NCBI RefSeq assembly: GCF_964204865.1
Contig: NC_135250.1
Span: 7,936,001 to 8,000,000 of the forward strand
Origin: Styela clava
Taxonomy: Eukaryota > Chordata > Ascidiacea > Stolidobranchia > Styelidae
Direction: 5' to 3'
DNA length: 64,000 bases
Shown here: positions 11,176 through 21,900 of the stretch, in pieces
Position numbering within the stretch: the first letter of the stretch is position 1
Layout of the letters: every line of letters starts with the position of its first letter
Made by a program: the position numbers and the translations under genes
Notes under the pieces: model-generated
Told to the model about the DNA's origin: nothing
The model's database searches: none
What the model saw: only the letters and a program-made list of their open reading frames with translations

Positions 11176-11393
11176 TGCGTACCAAGATGGCGGACACCAG
11201 ACCGCGGTATATGTACCAGGTTAAGATAAGGCCATAATTTTATGTACAAATACTACGGGAGTCACTTGGCTAGTCCCCCGACTCGTAATAGAACTAAAAT
11301 AAGGAAAATTGGAATAAAATTATGACCTAACCATGACCTGGTACACATACTGCGTTCCGGTGTCCGCCATCTTCAGGAGTACCAAATGGCCGG
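11176..11393. repeat. inverted-repeat miniature element
   Basis: The left part (AAGATGGCGGACACCAGACC, then TGTACCAGG and CATAATTTTAT) returns in inverted orientation on the right (ATAAAATTATG, CCTGGTACACATA, GGTGTCCGCCATCTT). This makes a foldback of roughly 200 bp. A partial second copy is at about 22935-23045. Each arm carries AAGATGGCGG, which matches the core YY1 binding consensus. Confidence 0.6.
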
Positions 11394-12206
11394 CCATAAA
11401 ATCCGCGACTTGACGACTAAACTGCCTCAACGCAATCAAAAAAAACAAGAGAAATACATTTTGGAATTAATTCTTCTTATTTTGCGAATAAAATTGACAG
11501 ATAAATAAACAAGAAAAAGTGAAAACGAAATTCACCACGAGTAAAATAAACCTACTCATTGCTCTCTTTATATTTCATGAAATATGATCATGCACAAGTA
11601 TTAAATGGATGCAATTGGTTGCGGAAGAGAATTCGGTATTAAACAAGACAGATTAGCAAATAGCAAAAATAAAATGATTGATTTCAAAAGAATACTTTGT
11701 GACTTCAAATTACTTTAGGTAAACTATTGCGCCCTACGATTGGACAATCAACAACAAAATATGAAGGCGATAAAGACAGAGCAATAAAAAGGGCGCTGAA
11801 ATTAAATGATGATTGCCATCGGTTCGTTAAAATGAAATAAATTAGTGCTAGACAAGCAATCACGTGAATGGAATTTAGAATAATAAGTCTAAACAAAAAA
11901 TATCCCAAAATGCAAGACAATATGCAATAAGTTTGCTCTTAATGAATGAATCAAATACAATCAGAACGGAAACTTGGATGTACAAGTGCATGGTTTTAAT
12001 CGCTTTTTTCTGGCAACGCGTTACAGATGAGGAAATAACATGATTATAGTCAAAAATGGGCGTTGCATTTGCATAACAAATATCGAAAGAGAGGCCAGGC
12101 AATACTACGTCATATTACGCAAGACGTCTCTCGACTACATTTTTTATATTCCTCTCTTCTCAATTCGCGAGCACATTGCTCAATAACGCAATCACAAGCC
12201 TTCAAT

Positions 12207-12212
12207 TTTAAT
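12207..12212 (-). terminator. candidate poly(A) signal ATTAAA for the CILP-like gene
   Basis: ATTAAA on the minus strand lies about 55 bases after the stop codon at 12268. It is the common variant hexamer; no canonical AATAAA was seen close by. Confidence 0.35.
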
Positions 12213-12267
12213 CGAATTCTCTCGCAAACAATTTTTAAATACTGAAAATATTCCAATTTCTCACACA

Positions 12268-12940
12268 TTATTCACAAATAGTACAACCGCAGGATAAAAT
12301 TCTTTTCAAAGACATATTATATGTCAATTCTTGTAATTTACACGATACAGTGACTTCTTCTTCTTCGAGTGGCTTGCAACAATACTTGTCACGCAACGCT
12401 TGATCTTGTTTTTCTTCAGTACAAACGTCATTTGGAGAATCGTTTGGATATTGGTTCTTCTCAATACAACGAGCAAAATTATTTTCGTCATCCACGGAAT
12501 CTGGCAACGTTCCAGTAGCTTTCTCATTACCACATGCTCCAGTGTTGAAAGTTGTCTGTAACAAAAATGAAGAAAAATTGAAGACATGCAAGTTGTAACA
12601 GACTACAAATTAAGGTTACATAGGAGGGCTTAATCATATCGGGCTACCTATACTCAGGCATAGGAATAGATATATCTAGTACATCATTACAGACGTAAGG
12701 ACTTAAGGTGGAGGATGCCTACCCAGTGAGTGGTTACGTAACCCACCACGTGACAGAAACGGCCAGCAGCTTATCCATTTTTAATCATCCCACTCCTGCA
12801 GTGTGATACGTGTTCGGAACGCAAATTTTCGTATTTATTTTGAAAGGCATTTTTGTATAATATTCTTACCTGTGAACATCCTTCCGGTAATGGAACGAAT
12901 TTATCTCTCGGTTCTGGGTCGCATAAATCTGTCCAATTAC
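12268..12940 (-). other. C-terminal Cys-rich segment of the CILP-like protein
   Basis: Exons 12870-12940 and 12268-12555 encode LCDPEPRDKFVPLPEGC, a segment with spaced cysteines including YCCKP, VSCKLQELTYNMSLKRILSC and the end GCTICE before TAA. CILP proteins have the same C-x-P..P-x-C, CC and C-x-C..C landmarks after their Ig domain and then continue with several hundred more residues. Here the frame ends at the last C-x2-C. Confidence 0.75.
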
Positions 12941-15900
12941 CTGAAAACGAATAAAGTTTTTGATAAATCGTACAAAAATAACGACACAAGGAAGTAATGA
13001 TGATTGGCTATTAGCGTAGTAGCCGAAGTACTAAAATGCTTTATTGCCCGATAACGTTGTACAACTTATCCAACCTCACCTAATACAGATTACATATACA
13101 ATAGTCCACGAGTTTTCAATCGGTTACAGTTAACATTATTGCGGCAAAATTTCAACCATGTTTCAACCATTTTCAATGTACAGCTATTTTGTAAAATTGA
13201 TTTAGCTATTCCCCGAAACTGACAATAATGAATTTAACTGCGACGGAACACCCATTTCTTGGTAGTATAGATACCTAAGGCTTTTATAGACTTACCATAT
13301 ACTGTCAAAGTTGCTGGATCCGACTTAACAACACCAGCTTCGTTTTGTACTTCGCAGGCATATTGACCACCATCCCATACCATTAACTCCGGTAATATGA
13401 GACTGAAATATAAAAGAAAACATTTACACTATTTCGTTTACTTCATTAAAATAGAAGTTATATAATATTATGGCATACCTTGGATTTTCCAATGAATAAC
13501 CATACACTGATGGGTCGAGACGAGAATTATCTTTATACCAAATGTATCTGCTTGGCGGTTGCTCGCTTTCAGCTTCACAGCATAATACTACTTTCTGATC
13601 TGCTAACCGTTCTTCATTGGTAGGTGCCAACGTGAATGTTGGTAAAACTGAACGATTTGCAAAAACAATTAATCAATCATTTATTCGATATCAGTATCCA
13701 CAGAAATAACGTACTGACAAACTACATCATATTCTCTGTGTTAATATGGCTCTTATGCATAATTTTTTTGTGTCGTATCACGACCGACTTTTAACGAAAG
13801 AAAAAACATGACAAACCAATCAAGTTTGGAAGTCCCACTGGGATACCTAGAGACTAAAATGAACATAAGGAAGCCATAACAAACAAACAATAAAACAAGT
13901 CTTGCAATATAATATTAAGGACTTCTGTATTCGACAATTTGCTGCTGTCTTGCAAACTTGGCGCACGAGATTCTTTGCCTACCTCGGTGATTATAATGAT
14001 TCGATGTCAAAATCTTCCTAGGCAATGAAGGGAACAGCTACCACGTAAACATGACTCTAAATCTCCTATTATCGTATTTCAAAATGGGTGGCTAAAGTTG
14101 AAAGCATGTATATATAACCAGAGTCTTTGTGTAAACTTACATAATCTTGTCATTGAGAAAGATACAAATCCCGCCTTTTGGTCGGTTTTAGATTGTGTAG
14201 GATGAACCAGACTTATCCGGTACATTTCCCTCTCTAACCGAAGTTCGTTGTCACCGTTGGAACAGACGCCTTCAAATTGGAATTTACCATCATTATTTGT
14301 CCCACCGAGTAAAAGTGTTGCTCCGTCTCCTTTATAAACTGTAAACAAGTAAAGCGTTATTTTTTTCTATATGCTTTGATTGTCTATCGTTACAAGTGCC
14401 AATATTATTGCTAGATGTTAGAAGACATACATACTTTTAACACCGGGTAATGGATTTTCATATTCGTCCGTTATTTTTCCAGTTATAATATGGCCTTCAC
14501 AGGTACAACGTCTACAATCTTTGCTCAATGTTCCAACGTCACAAATCCTCGAACAATCTAAAAATACATATTTAGGTTCAAAAATTGAAAGTTACAATAA
14601 ATAAAGTCGTGACTGACTTGTAGGATACAGGGTCACATGTATTGGATCTGATTTGAATGTCGAATAAAGCGAAAATCGATATAATAGATTTTGCAGTCAT
14701 ATAACAAGGTATGTCATTTAACTGGACTTTATTCGAAGACTTAAATTCACCTCACAACTAACAAGGTGTTTGGTAATATTTATACAGTACACGAAGCCTG
14801 CAAGGAACGCATATCGTGGCATCGTATGGTAAGAGACAAGTTTTTAAAAACAAGTGGCATTCAAAAAGACGCCAGCGGTTACATTTGAGAGAAACGAAAA
14901 GCCGACGGTAGTGCTTTCAATACAACAGGCTGTAATAACATGGTTCCCAATTTGTAATTCACAAGAAGCGTTAATAACTTCGTTTATGATTTAACCCGAA
15001 TAATCCCCAAAGCTTGTATTTGTCGAATCACCTTATTAAACCGCGCTATCTTTCGGGTTAAGTTGATATTAATGGCTTTCGTTATCATTCTTTGCGTCCG
15101 CAACGCGAAATTTGGTAATTTACACGTAGAATGACTTCCGGTCAGATTTTGTTTACAAATTATTCCCAGCATTGATTAATTATTATTATCTAATATAAAT
15201 ATTGCGCAAATGGCTGGAATAGTGGCTCAATAACAACGCAACGGCAACAATTTATAACACTAATAATATGAAGCCAACTTTAGGTATTTTTCTAAATAGG
15301 AAATTCCAAACATTCCATGGGCTGGATAAATAAATTGACCGTGTTGAATACTTGTATATAGTTGTGCTTACATGGTCTTTGGTTGCGACATGTAGTGTTC
15401 GGAAACATCAAATTTAGAAAGTCAAAAATTACACCTTATTAGTGGTGTGAATTTGCCAGAAAATTTCCGATTCCGATTTGCCCAAAACGAACTGGGCCTA
15501 GTATTAATGTTCGTAGTCGACTCTTTGTGATCGAAAGGTCGGGCGATGAGATACGTGATCAATTTTTGGAAAGTTAGTCGTCAGCCCTTCAACGCAAACT
15601 TCATGTGGTTAAGCCACCTAATGAAATATATAAAATCAACCATGGGCCCAACAGTGATGAAACTCATTCATTCATACATCCAAACATGATCAGGGATACA
15701 GCTAAACAAACTTTATATTTAAATAATGACTAATCCGCGACCTAATTTGCGCCAATGCAAATAGTGCTAACACTATTTGTATAGAGCATCTGACTGAAGC
15801 TCCCTTGTTCGCAATAGATTAACCCCTAAAAACGTTTGAACACTATATGAAAATCGAAACGAGGTTTGCAAGAACTGAATTTCCAATGCAGTGGATTTCA

Positions 15901-18900
15901 TAGGTTTCTGTATGACTCTTAATAGGGACTTTCAATCTGGCCCGCCTGATGTTGCCACAGCCCAACTAAAACCGAATTTCAATGTTTTAGCTGAAAAATT
16001 TCTCTACGAATTTGTTTAGATTGCGATTAAATTTAGTTTTGGCACGAGGCTCATTGTTTTCACCTTTTGCTTTCGTAACACGTAAATATTGTTCATAAAA
16101 TGTAACTTTTTACGTCACACTTGGCATGGCATAGAGTAGGAAAATAGTTAAGCATAGAGTAAGAAAATAGTTAGGTACCTTGGCATGGCATAGAGTAGGA
16201 AAATAGTTAAGCATAGAGTAAGAAAATAGTTAGGTACCTGGACACTCTATTGGTGCGTTGCAAGTTCTTATTTGATATTTCAGGCCATCGCATTCTTTAC
16301 CACCATCTTCAGGGCTTGGGGAATCGCATTCACGAGTTCTGTTTTGGATGCCTTCACCGCAAGATGCGCTACACTGAAACCAAGGCCGCCAGGAACCCCA
16401 TTCGCCATCAACTGTAAAATGAAACAATCTATAATTTCATTGCCCAATCAAAGTAGGGTGTGGTGGTTAGCGTGTTTTTCGTGGTATTTTGTCATCGCAT
16501 TCGCAGAATACGAGTTTAGTCCTGATTCGGCGTTCAATCGGACGGTGTCCACCGGAACCGGAAAGTAATAAATTATGTTCCATATATATATAATGGTTAT
16601 TTCGTCATTCAGCTTGGAACTTTACCAAATTTGAGAGAATTTAGAGAATTATTGTTGCACATCTAAATAATTAAGAATGCGCAATATAAGATTGGTGCGC
16701 GGTATAATTGTGTGGATTTACAAGCAATATCTAGACGTGAATAACATATTTTACCTCAATACAACACTATACGATTTGAAATGTAAGCATAAAAAATGCT
16801 TTTTATCACAAAAATAGGGTTGCTTACCTGGTTGAGACGATTCCACCAAAGGTTCTGCAAAATAAAAAATCATACCATTAAAATCGTTTATCCACTAACC
16901 AGTCAAAACACTTGTCCCAAAAAAATGTTATGTATATAGACATGGTAATGACTTTGATTAAATGGTTGCTCTATTTTCTACAGTTTTTATTCCAGAAGAT
17001 AATTGGGGCTCATTGTTTGTTTGACTGTAGTAAGACATTACCCAAATAAATTATTCCCAAGGTAAAAATTAACTTATATTCAATTATCCAACTTCCAAGA
17101 CCGGAAATTTGGGAAGCCACCACCTCTAAAATAAAACCTATTTCGCTGTGTATCCAATACACATTTTTCAAATAGCTACCCCAAAAAAATCCTCAAATTT
17201 GAGTAAATTTGTTTAAAATGAACAATTAATACTTACGTAGAACTGATGGCCATACATAAAAATACACAATAAGTCCAATTGCCAAGAATACAGTAATACC
17301 GATAGCGACAGTGAGAGCAATGCACTGCCATCTTGGACAAAACGGTCGTTTCGTTGATACGTAGGATGTTTTAGAAAACCCAAGTCCAGTAGAAGCAAGA
17401 CCACTGCTTCCCAAGGTCACGTGTGAGTTATGCTTCGTTGATTTCTTATTTTTCGTACTGTACAAATTGTTACCGCGGTAAATTGGGTCTGTCGGGGTCT
17501 TATCTTTTTTAAATGGATTAAATGACCCTTTTCTTCCTTGAGCAGAGGTGCGACTGTTAATTCTTGGTATGGAAGACTTCTGGGGATTAGAATAGCTCCC
17601 CGTTCCTGCCGTAAAACTGTCATTGTGTTCGTATATCGTTACCCCGTTATCAGGTGCATCTGACCCAGACCCCAGGCGCAGAGCTGATTCTGTAGGCAGA
17701 AGCAAAGCCCGTTGTCCGTATTCTTCACGGTGCGCCAGAGAGCCATTATCTCCGCGTGAACTTTTACTGCTCTCTCCATTTGAACCTCTGCTTTCAATTG
17801 TCCTTTGCAACAATCTGGATTGTTGACTACCGACGTCATTCATGACGTCACCTTGTTCGTTTCCGTAGGCAACAGGAGACTCAAAACCTCTTGCAACGCT
17901 TTTCTTAGCAGCTGCAGCATTGTAACCATATCCAGTACCAGCGGGTCCGTATGTGTCATATGACATACCTAGAGTGTTGAATTCACATCCTGGAATAAGA
18001 TGAAAAAATGAGTAAATTTTAAGGTTGTTTGTTAAAACGCAAATGTTTAAAATGAAATGCAATGATTTTCTATCAAACATGAGCCTATCCCGATGGATTT
18101 CGAGATATATAATAGGTAGAAATTTGATCAATGACTAGGATGTGTTTAGGTCATAAAACAAATAGATGGAGATTTCATTACGACAAAATTGATAATTCAA
18201 GAAAGATTAGTAGATAATGCGTGAGTGAAACAAGATTAAATATTATTTTTTTAAATGTGATTGATGTCAATTCAACACTCCCTCCACTTTTCCTTTAGTC
18301 ATCATAAATTACAATGATGCGTCTCGTTTACTGAATTGCGCGCCAAAACTTTTTTTATGTGGCCACTCATATATTTCCATCGATTACGCTTTGTTTATTA
18401 CGATTCTTTCATGTCGTATGCTTGATCCACGACCAACCATTGTTTACTTTTTAAATATTGGCTTTCGTTAAGTACGTGATTGTAAAATCAAACATAAAAT
18501 CTGAAGTTATCTGTAAATGAAGTTTTCCTTTTTGATGAGTCCAAAACAAGAATTACAACGCGAATACTCAAGTACACATTTTTATAGATTCAATATATAA
18601 ATGCTAATGCCATTTTGATATACAGATTGAAAATTCGAATAGACACAAAAGTTGATATGAAATTCAAATGACATTTTTAGTTCATTTCATATAATTTTTT
18701 AGTGCCTCAGACAAATTTTTCAAAAATGCTAGTTTTCTCCATTGAAACAGAGCTGGCGGATTTATAAATCTACTTTCGCAGAGGAAATCTCCAAGAGGTA
18801 TTGTCTGTCGACTTATTTACGATTTGATATTATTCGTACTGAAAAGCAAGGGTTATATTGTCAAATGCTTCAAGTCTAGGGCAGTAAGGATGGCATACCC

Positions 18901-21900
18901 GTTACGACCATCGGTATAATTTTTATAACCTATCCCAGCGCCTGATATGTCTTTTTAAGTCAAAATAAGCAATATGAACAACATATTAACTCAAATACCT
19001 GCGATACCACTTTCACCAGATGAGACGTTATGGTGCGAGTTGTTTGGTCCAACAGGAGTCTCGTTATGATAATCTTGATACGTGGTATTTGATTGCACAG
19101 GCAATCCGTTATCAACGTAAGGCGGCGAATAATAAACATCGTATGGCGTCCCATGGTTTGCAGCATAGGCGCCATGATGGCTTCTTGTGGGCATGCTGCC
19201 AACTTGAGTATACTGCAATGCTCCGTTGTACGGAGGCGTTGCACCGCCATTCGTGAGGTCGTTATCAGCGGCTGATAGCTCGTTCCTCCCTTTGGCGAGT
19301 GATCGATCCATTCGCCTTCCACTGTCAAATGCAATATTAAAATACAGCATTGATTTGTTGTTGAATGTTGAAAATTTGAGCCAATATTGGATTTTCAATC
19401 TGAATCCTTACAGATTGTATCATCCATTGGTTGGATATCATTAATTTCGGAGTGAAAACCTTTTTGGGGGGAGCAAAATTAAAACATTTCGGAATTCCGC
19501 AGCATATATAACTTGGCGAGTCAAAACAATTATGCAACTCACTGACATATAAATATTAGACGTTTCACAGTTTTACAATGACCCAGACAGAGGGCAGAAG
19601 CAGGACAAATACAGCCACATACAGGAAGGCTAATATATGTTGGAATGATTCAAATCTTTCCCGAGTTCCCGCTTTGTAAATGCGACTACTTGAAAACCAC
19701 TATATGTTTGAACGCAAGACGGCAATTCAGCCAGAAAGACACAATTTGATTCACATCGTACAAACCCGCTTCCGTTTTAGAGAGGATTAAACCCTCGCAT
19801 TGATTTTCTATATATGTCGGAATTATGCAGATAACAAAATCGTTTCCCACCTAACACCTTTATCCAAATCTAATGATTTACAGGTAATTTTAGAACTGAA
19901 ATCATGCTAGACTAAACAATGTCATTAACTCCTCAGCTGACGTCCAGAAATCAATTTTATTGACAACCTATCATGTTTTGGAATATTAAAAATACTAATA
20001 ATATTTTCGCTTTGTTTGTGTACTAATCCTGGCTGTTTTGATGCCATGAAAATGCAAACGTTGCATTTGAGAATCTAGTCCCCTTTACACGTCGATATTC
20101 AAATATGATGATGACATTGTATCTAATTCTAAAATATCAATAACACAATAGATCCATTGCTGGGCCCACCGTAAAACAATCGTAAATGGACAATATCAGA
20201 ATACACACACATTACTTGTAATATTATAAGATTACAGTTCGTTTATTTTGACCAGGAGGTTAATTCATGTTTTAGGCAACCTTGTCAAACATGATTGCGT
20301 TTGACATGATTCGATTTTCTGTCGCATAAAATTTGTGACCCGGGCTGCCTGTACATCGCCGTAATTAACTTCAAACCCGACCTGAAATTCCGTTATAGAC
20401 ACAAATATTTTCGATCTCTTGACACGGAATATTAGACGACGAATTTGCATCAAAATTGCAAACGTTCGGCGAAATTAATTTCGTAACAGGATATGCTTCA
20501 GCACGAGAAAAGACAAATCCGTTTAAAGTTACTGCATGCTGAGTATTGCCAATATATATAAACAAGAATCGGCAATTTTGCATTTTTCTATCTTACATCA
20601 TTTGTTTACTAAGTTTTTATTGCTACCTATGACACATTTCACTTAGTGTTTCATGTGACACAAAAACTCGAAATCAAAACAATATTAGAAATCTGTGGAT
20701 ATCAACTGGATCTCTGGTTTAATTTTAAATTTGATAAACGTGGGCATTATTCACAAATGCCCATTGTTGGCGGACAGTCACGGACAACTGTTTTATAACT
20801 ACCGTAGTTCATATAATGCAGCACCGAAAATCGTAGCTGTTTCGATTTTTCATTGTACATGAATGAAAAGACATGGGAAAATTACCTTCGTTTGCGCTTA
20901 TTTGTTTAGCCGGCATCCTTCCTAACATTTTAGGCCTAAACACCCGTATCGATACAATTTGTAACGAAGGGTACGCACGTGAAAATTTAGAAACACGTAT
21001 TTAAACAACGACCTTAGCGAGGCAAATGTTTATATACTGACCTTAGTGAGTCATCAAGACTATGCTGTGAGTCGGCATTCATTACACCTCTTCGGCCGCC
21101 ATCTAAGAACAGCAATCCCGATCCGACACCACTTTCATCTTGCCTGTTTGGTGTTTCTCTTCCATTGGGATTGAACTTTGACATTTTATGCCTTCTGTCG
21201 TAGGGGAGAGTGGTCCTGAAAGAAAATGCATCGTGTCATTTTGTATCAAAGCTATCAAAGCATATTTTCTTACGCTATTCTGTGCTGAAAACTTAGTTTA
21301 GCAAAGTACGTCATAATTAAAGAAATCGAACTCGGGGAATCATATATTTTATCCCGACAGAGCGACAGCTATCAAATTGAGCGAGGTCGGAATAAAATCT
21401 GCGAAAAACTGAGCGCTCTATATGTCTGTATTAAGTACTGAATATAAATCAATATCATTCTTTTATAATCTATCATTATGTTGTTATTTGATTTCAGCTA
21501 TATAGGTATATATATTAATACGGTTTTTATTTGTTAATACTAAATTATCGATTTGACAAATATTATTCATATACGGACATTGAAATAAAGCAGAAATGAG
21601 GTGAAACTCATAAACCTAATCACTTAATATTTTACATAAAAATTGATTTTGTAAATTTACGAAATCAATTTATTTGTTCAATGAAATGTATGTTTGTGAT
21701 TTCCCTCAACAAACAGACAGCATCGCCTATAATATATAATGTATTTTAATTAGAGAATGGGAATTAAATAAAAGGTCACGGCCCCCACCTGGATCAGTTT
21801 AGGCGCAATCCCAATATATACTAAGAAGCGTATAATATGGGCGACAGTCTGTTTTATTGGGTTCTGTGTACAACACTGGGGGCTGTGGCACTCTCCAATA

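Larger units (their letters stand above)
9935..12267. other. convergent intergenic region
   Basis: This lies between the 3' ends of the kinase gene (plus) and the CILP-like gene (minus). It holds a GGGATGGGAC-rich repeat (about 10240-10705) and an inverted-repeat element (about 11176-11393). ORFs here are short and match no family I know. No consensus AATAAA was found for the plus-strand gene within the first 300 bases. Confidence 0.6.

Noticed and set aside
20265-20583. Overlapping minus-strand ORFs with a TTTCAG and a downstream AATAAA in a CILP-like intron
   Set aside because: The two frames overlap without a usable donor, and the main transcript does not need them; an alternative last exon is possible but unsupported.
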